The notes under the pieces are model-generated. The model was not told the origin of the DNA and made no database searches. It saw only the letters and a list, made by a program, of their open reading frames with translations. 6,267 nt of DNA from Chloroflexota bacterium (GTDB lineage Bacteria > Chloroflexota > UBA6077 > CF-72). The stretch is from contig JAFAWJ010000242.1 of NCBI GenBank assembly GCA_019242065.1, positions 1 to 6,267 on the forward strand. Direction: 5' to 3'. Positions within the stretch are counted from its first letter, which is position 1, and each line of letters starts with the position of its first letter. Positions 1 to 6,052 of the stretch are shown here, piece after piece. Position numbers and translations under genes: made by a program.

Positions 1-840
1 AACTCGGGCAACCTGAAGATCCTGATGAGCGTGGTCGACGCGCCCACCTTTTATCAGGCGCCGGGCAGCGGTATGACTCCGGGCGATCCCAACACGTTCA
101 AGACCTTTATGCAGACGCTCGCGGCGCGCTACGCGGGCAAGGTGCAGGCCTACGAGATCTGGAACGAGGAGAACTTGTCGCGTGAGATGGGCTCCGGCAA
201 TGTGGATCCCTCGCACTACTTGCCGTTGCTCATGGCGGGCTACACGGGGTTGAAGGCGGGCGATACCAACGTCATCGCCTTGCTGGGCGCGCCCAGCCCG
301 ACGGGCGCCAATATTCCGGGCGAGTCGATCGACGACCTGCAGTATCTGCAGCAGCTATTTGCCCTCAATAACGGGCAGGCGCTGGGGTACTTCGACGCGG
401 TTTCCGCGCACCCGAGCGGCTTTTCGAATCCGCCGAACTGTACGCCGGCGACGCCGCAGTGCAGCTTGTCGGGTGGGTTCAATAACGACGACAGCTTCTT
501 CGCCTTTACGCGGGTGAGCCAATACCACGACCTGATGGTCGCCTCGGGCATTGGCTCCAAGAAGATCTGGTTTACCGAGTTCGGCTACTGCTCGAACGAC
601 ACGCCGCCGCCCGGGTATGAGTACTGCTCGTCGATCGACGCGACGACGCAGGCCAATTTCCTGGTCCAGGCGTTCCAGATGGCGCGCAACCTGGATTACG
701 TGGCGGGGATGATGCAGTGGAATCTCAACTACCAGCTGGCTGTCCCACAGACCGATGAGAAATGGGGCTTCGGCATCATTCGGAGCGATTGGAGCGGCCG
801 GCCGGCGTACAGCGCGCTGTCCCAGATGGGGAAGACCTAG
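1..840 (+). CDS. Glycoside hydrolase, clan GH-A (cellulase/GH5-GH39-like), 5' truncated
   Basis: The reading frame is open from base 1 to the TAG at 838-840, so at least 279 residues are present and the N-terminus lies left of the window; the ATG at 25 is internal, not a start. Residues are numbered from base 1. The motif YEIWNEEN (51-58) matches the strand-4 acid/base motif of clan GH-A (beta/alpha)8 barrels, with E56 as the likely proton donor. The motif IWFTEFGY (about 189-196) matches the strand-7 nucleophile, E193. A late QWNLNY segment and a GFGIIRSDWSGRPAY stretch fit the last barrel strands and the closing helix. Four cysteines cluster in two loops (NCTPATPQC and YCSNDTPPPGYEYC), which suggests disulfides and an extracytoplasmic location. 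The role is probably hydrolysis of a beta-linked polysaccharide or oligosaccharide; substrate and exact GH family cannot be read from this fragment. A hairpin follows the stop, so it looks like the end of its own transcript. Confidence 0.82.
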   Translation, partial: NSGNLKILMSVVDAPTFYQAPGSGMTPGDPNTFKTFMQTLAARYAGKVQAYEIWNEENLSREMGSGNVDPSHYLPLLMAGYTGLKAGDTNVIALLGAPSPTGANIPGESIDDLQYLQQLFALNNGQALGYFDAVSAHPSGFSNPPNCTPATPQCSLSGGFNNDDSFFAFTRVSQYHDLMVASGIGSKKIWFTEFGYCSNDTPPPGYEYCSSIDATTQANFLVQAFQMARNLDYVAGMMQWNLNYQLAVPQTDEKWGFGIIRSDWSGRPAYSALSQMGKT

Positions 841-859
841 CCGAGCGTTTACTCCCAGA

Positions 860-897
860 GGGGACCCTTCCACGGCGTTGTTTCGTGGAGGGTCCTC
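860..897 (+). terminator. GC-rich hairpin after the glycoside hydrolase
   Basis: Bases 860-874 pair with 884-897: about 14 base pairs including one G-T pair, one bulged T at 868/869, and a 9-base loop (gcgttgttt). It starts 20 bases after the hydrolase stop. No T-run follows the stem, so it is not a canonical intrinsic terminator; such T-poor hairpins are common at gene ends in high-GC bacteria. It may end transcription or only protect the 3' end. Confidence 0.5.
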
Positions 898-1048
898 GGG
901 TTCGTGAGATCCTCACTGTCGACACGTAGAAGACCAGGCGTGGCGTGTTCGCCGGGATTGACGCGAGTTGGTGATATCCCTGATGCCGGCGGCGGCGGGG
1001 GGTCGGCAGAATGGGGCCACCTTTCCGAAGACGGGAGATTTCTCTGGA
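898..1048. other. Intergenic stretch before the membrane-protein gene
   Basis: This stretch lies between the hairpin and the preferred start of the next gene and should hold the promoter of the downstream gene group. A TTGACG at 958-963 resembles a -35 box, but the hexamer 17 bases further (TGATGC, 981-986) is a poor -10, so I do not call a promoter. The frame of the next gene is open back to an ATG at 968, but those extra 27 residues are polar and unlike the membrane protein that follows. No tRNA-like fold or clear repeat was seen. Confidence 0.4.
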
Positions 1049-1345
1049 ATGGGCTGTATTTTTCTGCTGATCGCGCTGCTGTCGCCGCGGCTCGGGATCG
1101 TCTTCTTGTGGGCCTTCACCGACTACGTGTACCGCGCCTTCCAGAACAACTGGTTCTGGCCACTACTGGGCCTCATCTTCCTGCCGTGGACCACGCTGCT
1201 GTTCATCCTGGTCGCCGCGCCCGTGGGCAACATCACGTTCTGGGGCTGGCTGATGGTCGCCCTAGGCCTGCTCATGGACCTGAGCAGCCACGCGCAGTCG
1301 TATACCAATCGGCAGCAGGCGAGCATGATCTACAGCCGATCCTGA
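1049..1345 (+). CDS. Small three-helix integral membrane protein, function unknown
   Basis: From the ATG at 1049 this encodes 98 residues. Hydrophobic segments lie at about 3-23, 36-57 and 62-78, followed by a polar tail with Gln, Ser, Tyr and Arg (79-98). The protein begins MGCIFLLIALLSPRLG and contains the pieces LGLIFLPWTTL and GWLMVALGLLMDL. From memory, small actinobacterial and Chloroflexota membrane proteins share this SPR...WTT...D layout, but I know of no assigned function. I chose 1049 rather than the in-frame ATG at 968 because the protein becomes hydrophobic exactly there and a purine-rich GGGAG (1033-1037) lies 11 bases upstream. Its stop is 16 bases before the amidohydrolase start, so co-transcription is plausible. 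The overlapping frame at 904-1380 is rich in Arg and Pro, resembles no protein, and is taken as a shadow. Confidence 0.68.
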   Translation: MGCIFLLIALLSPRLGIVFLWAFTDYVYRAFQNNWFWPLLGLIFLPWTTLLFILVAAPVGNITFWGWLMVALGLLMDLSSHAQSYTNRQQASMIYSRS

Positions 1346-1361
1346 GCCTCGCGCTGGCGAG

Positions 1362-2696
1362 ATGCCGTCGCTCAAGATAGAAGGCGCCGCCTTCGCCGTG
1401 ACGCTTGACCCCGAGCGGCGGGTGATCGCCGACGCGAGCCTGCTGATCGAGGGCCAGCGTCTGAGCCACGTCGGCAAAGCTGACGAGCTGCAAACGACGC
1501 CCGCCGAGCGGACCATCGACGCGCGCGGCTGTGTGGTGCTGCCCGCGTTCGTCAATGGCCACATGCATATCAGCTACGCGCATGCCGTGCGCGGCAACTT
1601 CCCAGACGACTTCGTCGGACGCGAGCGCCTGCGCGAGGTGTTCCGTCTGCAGAGCGCGATGCGCGAAGAAGAGGAATACTGGACCTCACTGCTGGCGATC
1701 ATCGAGCTGCTGAAGTCGGGCACCGTGACGTTCGTCGATCCGGGCTCGACGCAGTTCGTCGACGCCTGCCTGCAGGCCTACGCCGATTCAAGTGTGCGCA
1801 TCATCACCGGCGCCAGCGTCGTGGACCGCGAGTCCGACCTGGCGCTGCCCTGTTTCGCAACTGACCAGGCGCTGGCTCGGACGGCTGCCTTCATCCGTCA
1901 GTACGACGGTCGGCTCGACGGCAGGCTGCACGCGTGGGCGATGCCGTTTTCGCCCGATACCTGCTCGCCTGAGCTGTTGGCCGGCGCGCGGCGCATCGCC
2001 GACGAGCGCGGGACGTGGATGACGATTCACCACTATGGCGGCACGACCGCGGAGCTGGACACGATCGGCGCGCTCGGCAGCAACGTCCTGCTGGCGCACG
2101 CCGCCGGTATCTCAGATGCCGAGGTGGAGCTGATCGCCGCCCGCGGGGCCAGCGTGGTTATGTGCCCGAGTACCACGATCAAGGAAGGCAGTGGCCTCGG
2201 CGATCGCAAGCTGCCCGAGCTTCTGGCGCACGGTGTGGCGGTCGGGCTCGGCTGCGACTCGGGCAACAGCTCGAATTTTCTGGACGGCGTGCGAATGATG
2301 AATGCCGCCGCACTGGGCTTCAAGGACGGGCGGCGCGACGTTGCCTACGTGCCCGCCGAGCAGGCCGTGGAGATGGCAACGCTGGTCGGTGCGCGATCGG
2401 TGGGCCTGGGTGCGGAGATCGGCTCGCTGGAGGTCGGCAAGAAAGCAGACCTGGTGGTGTTCGACACGCTGCGCGCCGAGTGGCGGTCGCTGTTAGACCC
2501 GGTGAACAACCTGGTCTACAGCGCCGACGGGCGTTCGGTGCGGTACGTGGTGGCCGATGGTCGGGTGGTCGTGGACGACGGCCAGGTGACCTTTGCCGAC
2601 GAGCGCGACGTGGCGCAACGCGTGCAAGCCATCAGTCAGGAGCTGCTCGCCAGGACCGGGACACGGGTGAATCACGGTCGCTGGCCAATTATCTAA
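1362..2696 (+). CDS. Metal-dependent amidohydrolase, TRZ/ATZ (SAH/MTA deaminase-like) type
   Basis: The product has 444 residues, the usual length for the cytosolic amidohydrolase superfamily related to atrazine/melamine hydrolases, guanine deaminase and S-adenosylhomocysteine/methylthioadenosine deaminases. In order: an N-terminal beta-sandwich part with LLIEGQRLSHVG (about 27-38); the first metal motif NGHMH (H67, H69); KSGTVTFVD (strand 2 of the barrel); the third metal histidine in MTIHHYGG (H223); LLAHAAG (H246); LGCDSGNSSN with metal ligand D299; and a C-terminal GKKADLVVFD (359-368) with a closing sandwich segment. These ligands predict one bound Zn or Fe and hydrolytic attack on a C-N or C-Cl bond, probably of a ring compound. 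Oddity: the Glu that normally follows the third histidine as HxxE is replaced by Gly226, so deaminase activity should not be assumed. The start at 1362 fits the family's N-terminus, but its ribosome site (GGCGAG) is weak. Substrate unknown. Confidence 0.9.
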   Translation: MPSLKIEGAAFAVTLDPERRVIADASLLIEGQRLSHVGKADELQTTPAERTIDARGCVVLPAFVNGHMHISYAHAVRGNFPDDFVGRERLREVFRLQSAMREEEEYWTSLLAIIELLKSGTVTFVDPGSTQFVDACLQAYADSSVRIITGASVVDRESDLALPCFATDQALARTAAFIRQYDGRLDGRLHAWAMPFSPDTCSPELLAGARRIADERGTWMTIHHYGGTTAELDTIGALGSNVLLAHAAGISDAEVELIAARGASVVMCPSTTIKEGSGLGDRKLPELLAHGVAVGLGCDSGNSSNFLDGVRMMNAAALGFKDGRRDVAYVPAEQAVEMATLVGARSVGLGAEIGSLEVGKKADLVVFDTLRAEWRSLLDPVNNLVYSADGRSVRYVVADGRVVVDDGQVTFADERDVAQRVQAISQELLARTGTRVNHGRWPII

Positions 2697-2711
2697 CCTT
2701 AAGCTTTTTCC

Positions 2712-2715
2712 AAGG
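2712..2715 (+). promoter_or_regulatory. Ribosome binding site deciding the adaptor start
   Basis: AAGG lies 10 bases before the ATG at 2726 in the 29-base gap after the amidohydrolase stop. It decides the start: the adaptor frame is open far upstream (back to 2015), but that part overlaps the amidohydrolase and encodes no sensible protein. The tandem ATG at 2729 and later ATGs at 2738 and 2747 are weaker alternatives. Confidence 0.6.
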
Positions 2716-2725
2716 TACGAGTTCG

Positions 2726-5185
2726 ATGATGCCTCGTATGAACCTGATGGCTGTCACGGCGCCGCGGGCCCGACCCTGGAGTCCGGGCCGCGTTCCCCTT
2801 CGTCTGCTCGCTGTCGGCCTGGCCCTGGCACTCGTCCTGGGCGGTGCCTATGTCTACGTCGCGGGCAATCCTTTTAATCGCACCGCTGCCGCGCCCGTGT
2901 ACCAGACGGCGCCGGCCAGCGTTGGGAGCGTGCAGACCACGGTCAGCGCCACCGGCCCCATCAGTGTGCCAGTCAGCGTGCCGCTGAGCTTCAAGTCGTC
3001 CGGCATGCTGAGCGAGGTGGACGTCGCGGTCGGGCAGACCGTCACCGCTGGCCAGGTGCTGGCGAAAGAAGACCCCACCGACCTGCAGGCGGCCGTCAAC
3101 CAGGCCCAGGCCACGCTGAGCCAGCAGCAGGCAGCGCTCAACAAGCTGCTCGCCGGCACGACGCCCGAGGCAGTCGCGGCCGCGCAGGCGCAGGTCGACG
3201 CAGCCCAGGTCACCCTCGACAGCGCCCAGAAGTCTCTGGCCGCCACACAAGGGACGGCCAATACGACCGTGGCCAGCGCGCAGGCCGACGTCAACACCGC
3301 GCAAGTGAATCTCACGGGCGCGCAGCAGGCGCTGGCGGGCGCGCAGGCGCAGTCGGACGCGACGCTCCAGGCCGATCAGACGGCCATCGGCAACGCTCAG
3401 GCCGCCTACAACGATCAACTGCAGAGCTTCCAGTCCAACTGGGGTCAGGTGCAGTCCCAACTCAATCAGGACCAGGTAGCGGTCAACAACGCCCAGTCGG
3501 CGCTCAACGACGCCAATACGGCCCTGGCCGCGGCGCAGAAATCGGCGGACGCTGCCAATTCCGCGGACGGGACGTCGGTCCAGAACGCCCAGCAGACCTT
3601 GAATGGGGCGCAGGCGGCGCTCGCGGCGACGCAGCAGCAGATCAGCACCAGCAACAACGCCGATCAGGTTGCAATCCAGAATGCGCAGTCGGCGGTGCAG
3701 GCGGCGGAAGCTGCTACGGACAACGTGGCCGCTGTCGCCTCCGCCAGCAACAACGTCGCCTCTAAGCAGGTCAGTCAGTCCAAGTCGGGCCCGACCTCGA
3801 CCAGCGCAGGGGTGGCTACCTCCCAGGCGCAGCAGAATTTGACGGGCGCGCAGAACGACCAGTCGATCGCGAATGCGCAGGCGGCGGTGACCACCGCGCA
3901 GAACAACCTGAAGACCGCCCAGGCGGCGGCCACGTCGGATCAGGCCAAGAACCAGCAGGACCTGGTGTCCGCTCAGTCGCAGGTGACGTCGGCGCAGAAC
4001 ACGCTGAACTCCGCGCAGGCGACGGCCCAGTCCGACCAGGCCAAGAATCAGCAGAGCATCCAGTCAGCGCAGGCCTCGGTCAACACCGCGAACAACTCGC
4101 TGAGCACCGCCCAGGCCGCCCTGGCGGCCGATCAGGCCAAGAACCAGCAGGGTCTTGAGTCGGCCAAGGCGACCGTCGATCAGTCACTCAATAGCGTGCT
4201 CAGCGCGCAGGACGCCCTGAACAGCGATCAGACCAAACAGCAGTCGAGCGTTCAGTCGGCGCAGAGCACGGTTGACCAGAACCAGGCTGCCCTCAACAAG
4301 GCCAACGTGAGCCTCCAGAGCACGCAAGCGGCGCAGAACGCGAGCATCCAGACGGCGCAGAACAGCGTCGATGCCGCCAAGGCCGCCCTCGCAACGCAGC
4401 AGGCGACGTACGCCTCGAGCACGGCAGCGCCGCAGCAGTCGGACATCGATTCCGACAACGCCGCGGTAGCCAACGCCCAGACCGCACTCCAGACCGCGCA
4501 GAACAACCTGGCGGCGGCCACCCTGGTCGCGCCCAGCAGTGGCACGGTCCAGAGCCTCAACGGGGCGGTCGGTCAGTACATCAACGGCGGCACGACCGCG
4601 GCCGTGTCGACATCCAGCACGGCGACCTCCACCACCAGCGCCACGGCGTTCATCACCCTCAGCGACCTGACCACGCCGCAAGTCAGCGCGGCAGTGAGCG
4701 AGGCGGATATCGCCAAGGTCCAGCCCGGCGAGAAGGTCAACTTCACGGTGACGGCCTACCCCAACCAGACCTTCACGGGTGAAGTGGCAACCGTGGAACC
4801 AGCCGGAACCACCACGTCGAACGTCGTCACCTACACGGTCCTCATCAACGTCGATCCGACCAGTGCGCAGCTCCTGCCAGGCATGACGGCGACGGTCACC
4901 ATCGTCACCTCCTCCGCCGACAACGCGGTGCTGGTCCCGAACGGTGCGATCTCCAACGGCAACGTGAAGGTGTTGGAAAACGGCAGCCCGGTGTCGGTGC
5001 CAGTCCAGACCGGCATCAGTGACGGGGTCAACACCCAGATCGTCTCTGGCCTGGAGCCAGGCGAACAGGTGATCACCGGTGTCGTCTCGCCGTCTGGCTC
5101 GACGAGCAAGGCCTCGAGCTCCACGAGCGGCTCGAGCTCCAGGTCCTCCAACATCTTCGGAATCGGTGGCGGGCCAGGTCGATGA
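2726..5185 (+). CDS. MacA/HlyD-type membrane fusion protein with a giant repetitive coiled-coil hairpin
   Basis: An 819-residue periplasmic-adaptor (membrane fusion) protein of an ABC exporter; well-studied relatives have about 330-480 residues. Order: basic N-terminus and one membrane helix (about 25-46); first lipoyl half (about 60-118, with GMLSEVDVAVGQTVTAGQVLAKED); helical insert (119-594); second lipoyl half starting ATLVAPSSGTV; a Ser/Thr-rich linker (about 620-640); beta-barrel domain from FITLSDL (642) through EADIAKVQPGEKV to LLPGMTATVTIV (M720); membrane-proximal part with VLVPNGAI (735-742); and a Ser/Gly-rich tail (788-819) ending GGGPGR. The insert is Ala/Gln/Asn/Ser-rich and built on 32-residue repeats, with a Pro/Ser/Thr/Gly turn at 353-362. 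It should be anchored in the cytoplasmic membrane with the hairpin pointing outward. Its stop overlaps the ATPase start (ATGA), so the two are translationally coupled. The insert could instead fold as several shorter hairpins. Family call sure, geometry inferred. Confidence 0.93.
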   Translation: MMPRMNLMAVTAPRARPWSPGRVPLRLLAVGLALALVLGGAYVYVAGNPFNRTAAAPVYQTAPASVGSVQTTVSATGPISVPVSVPLSFKSSGMLSEVDVAVGQTVTAGQVLAKEDPTDLQAAVNQAQATLSQQQAALNKLLAGTTPEAVAAAQAQVDAAQVTLDSAQKSLAATQGTANTTVASAQADVNTAQVNLTGAQQALAGAQAQSDATLQADQTAIGNAQAAYNDQLQSFQSNWGQVQSQLNQDQVAVNNAQSALNDANTALAAAQKSADAANSADGTSVQNAQQTLNGAQAALAATQQQISTSNNADQVAIQNAQSAVQAAEAATDNVAAVASASNNVASKQVSQSKSGPTSTSAGVATSQAQQNLTGAQNDQSIANAQAAVTTAQNNLKTAQAAATSDQAKNQQDLVSAQSQVTSAQNTLNSAQATAQSDQAKNQQSIQSAQASVNTANNSLSTAQAALAADQAKNQQGLESAKATVDQSLNSVLSAQDALNSDQTKQQSSVQSAQSTVDQNQAALNKANVSLQSTQAAQNASIQTAQNSVDAAKAALATQQATYASSTAAPQQSDIDSDNAAVANAQTALQTAQNNLAAATLVAPSSGTVQSLNGAVGQYINGGTTAAVSTSSTATSTTSATAFITLSDLTTPQVSAAVSEADIAKVQPGEKVNFTVTAYPNQTFTGEVATVEPAGTTTSNVVTYTVLINVDPTSAQLLPGMTATVTIVTSSADNAVLVPNGAISNGNVKVLENGSPVSVPVQTGISDGVNTQIVSGLEPGEQVITGVVSPSGSTSKASSSTSGSSSRSSNIFGIGGGPGR
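3182..3757 (+). repeat. Ascending-arm array of 32-residue (96-bp) coiled-coil repeats
   Basis: Within the adaptor, repeat units begin with an AQ dipeptide at codons starting 3182, 3278, 3395, 3491, 3587 and 3683 (residues 153, 185, 224, 256, 288, 320). Spacing is 96 bp except the second unit, which is 117 bp (39 residues, one heptad longer). Each unit reads as AQxxLxx-like heptads ending in an 11-residue step such as SADGTSVQN before the next AQ. Units are well diverged from each other at both protein and DNA level. The sixth unit loses the pattern after about residue 340 as the midpoint loop approaches. Period and phase were checked codon by codon. Confidence 0.85.
3827..4450 (+). repeat. 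Descending-arm array of 32-residue (96-bp) coiled-coil repeats
   Basis: After a short half unit (residues 368-383), full units start at 3875, 3971, 4067, 4163, 4259 and 4355 (residues 384, 416, 448, 480, 512, 544), all exactly 96 bp apart. The first three share the motif DQAKNQQ at the same place (bases 3938, 4034, 4130), and the fourth has a variant, DQTKQQS (4226). Units one and three are identical over about 22 bases around this motif, while unit two differs at synonymous positions. The last unit degenerates near the Pro569 break. Lysines are more frequent here than in the other arm. Confidence 0.88.
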
Positions 5186-6024
5186 GCGCGGGGAACGAGA
5201 GCGTGACGACTGAGGTACCGACGACGATGCCAAGCCTCAACGGGACCCACCACTCGGACGACGGGATGCGCGAGCAGCCCGTCATCCGGGTCAGCAACCT
5301 GGTCAAGGATTACAGCCGCGGCGACAGCGTGGTGCACGCCCTGCGCAGCGTGTCAGTCGACGTGCAATCAGGCGAGTTCGTCGCGGTCATGGGGCCGTCA
5401 GGTTCGGGCAAATCGACCTTCATGAACCTGATCGGCTGCCTCGACCGGCCGACCAGCGGTACCTACGAGCTCGACGGTGTCGAGGTGACCCACCTGTCGC
5501 CCAGCCAGCTGGCCGACCTGCGCAATCAGAAGATCGGCTTCATCTTCCAGGGCTTCAACCTCCTACCGCGCATGGACGCTTTCGACAACGTCATGCTGCC
5601 GATGGTGTACGCGGGCGTGCCGACCAACGTTCGCCGCCAGCGAGCCACGGTCGCGCTCGAAGCCGTCGGGCTGGGCGAGCGCATGCACCACCGCTCCAGC
5701 GAGCTGTCGGGTGGCCAGCAACAGCGGGTCGCGATCGCCCGAGCGCTCGTCAACGCGCCGTCACTGATCCTGGCCGACGAGCCGACGGGCAACCTCGATT
5801 CACGCACCAGCGTGGAAATCATGGCCATTCTGCAGCGGCTGAACCAGTCGGGGGCGACGATCGTGCTCGTGACGCACGAGCCGGACATCGCCGAGTACTG
5901 CTCGCGCAGGGTGACGTTCAAAGACGGGGTGGTGTTGTCGGACCAGACGAACACCAACCCCAACGTGGCCGCCACGGTCCTCGCCGGCTGGCCGCGTGAG
6001 GAAGAAGAGGACGCGGCAGCGTAA
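5182..6024 (+). CDS. ABC transporter ATPase, MacB/LolD type
   Basis: A 280-residue cytoplasmic ATPase that should energise the export system served by the adaptor just upstream. All motifs are present: Walker [10 protein letters not shown] (71-79), Q-loop Q123 in [10 protein letters not shown], signature [15 protein letters not shown] (starting at 175), Walker [14 protein letters not shown] (195-207, catalytic E200), and switch H232 in LVTHEPD. The GCLDRPTSG and PTGNLDS wording is typical of the MacB/LolD/FtsE-like (o228) group that pairs with FtsX-type mechanotransmission permeases. Family members are usually about 220-250 residues; here an extra polar N-terminus (about 28 residues) and an acidic EEEED-containing C-terminus account for the length. 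The ATG at 5182 overlaps the adaptor TGA, which supports this start, though internal ATGs at 5227 and 5266 would also leave a complete domain. No permease is fused to it or present in the window. Confidence 0.96.
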   Translation: MSAGNESVTTEVPTTMPSLNGTHHSDDGMREQPVIRVSNLVKDYSRGDSVVHALRSVSVDVQSGEFVAVMGPSGSGKSTFMNLIGCLDRPTSGTYELDGVEVTHLSPSQLADLRNQKIGFIFQGFNLLPRMDAFDNVMLPMVYAGVPTNVRRQRATVALEAVGLGERMHHRSSELSGGQQQRVAIARALVNAPSLILADEPTGNLDSRTSVEIMAILQRLNQSGATIVLVTHEPDIAEYCSRRVTFKDGVVLSDQTNTNPNVAATVLAGWPREEEEDAAA

Positions 6025-6035
6025 CGCGGAGCGCT

Positions 6036-6042
6036 AGAGGAG
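6036..6042 (+). promoter_or_regulatory. Strong ribosome binding site for the 3'-edge gene
   Basis: AGAGGAG lies 10 bases before the ATG at 6053 and is the best Shine-Dalgarno match in the window. It favours 6053 over the tandem ATG at 6056 and shows that a real gene begins here even though the window cuts it off. Confidence 0.75.
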
Positions 6043-6052
6043 CTATTCAGTC

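Noticed and set aside
958..986. Possible sigma70-type promoter (TTGACG, 17-base spacer, TGATGC)
   Set aside because: The -10 hexamer matches too poorly, and such -35 matches occur by chance.
904..1380. Plus-strand frame of 158 codons over the small membrane protein
   Set aside because: Arg/Pro/His-rich and featureless, whereas the overlapping frame encodes three clear membrane helices.
2697..2715. Possible terminator between amidohydrolase and adaptor (CCTT ... TTTTT ... AAGG)
   Set aside because: Only a 4-base-pair stem with an 11-base loop can form; too weak, and the T-run lies inside the loop.
2015..2725. Upstream extension of the adaptor frame, giving a 1056-residue protein
   Set aside because: These 237 codons overlap the well-supported amidohydrolase in another frame, encode Arg/Gly-rich text with no domain, and stop being nonsense exactly at the ATG at 2726, which has its own ribosome site.
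2699..3460. Minus-strand open frame of 253 codons opposite the adaptor N-terminus
   Set aside because: Low-complexity Arg/Leu/Gly translation, a typical shadow of a GC-rich gene with G/C in third positions.
3182..4450. CRISPR array or non-coding tandem repeat
   Set aside because: The 96-bp period is carried by an open, in-frame protein pattern with synonymous variation; there are no identical repeats with unique spacers.
5113..5140. Direct repeat of ctcgagctcc 18 bases apart near the adaptor end
   Set aside because: It is explained by Ser codon runs in the Ser-rich C-terminal tail; too short to suggest a mobile element or site.
4184..5233. Long minus-strand open frame of 349 codons opposite the adaptor
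   Set aside because: Its product is Arg/Gly/Val-rich and follows the codon bias and repeats of the adaptor on the other strand; no ribosome site or domain was found.
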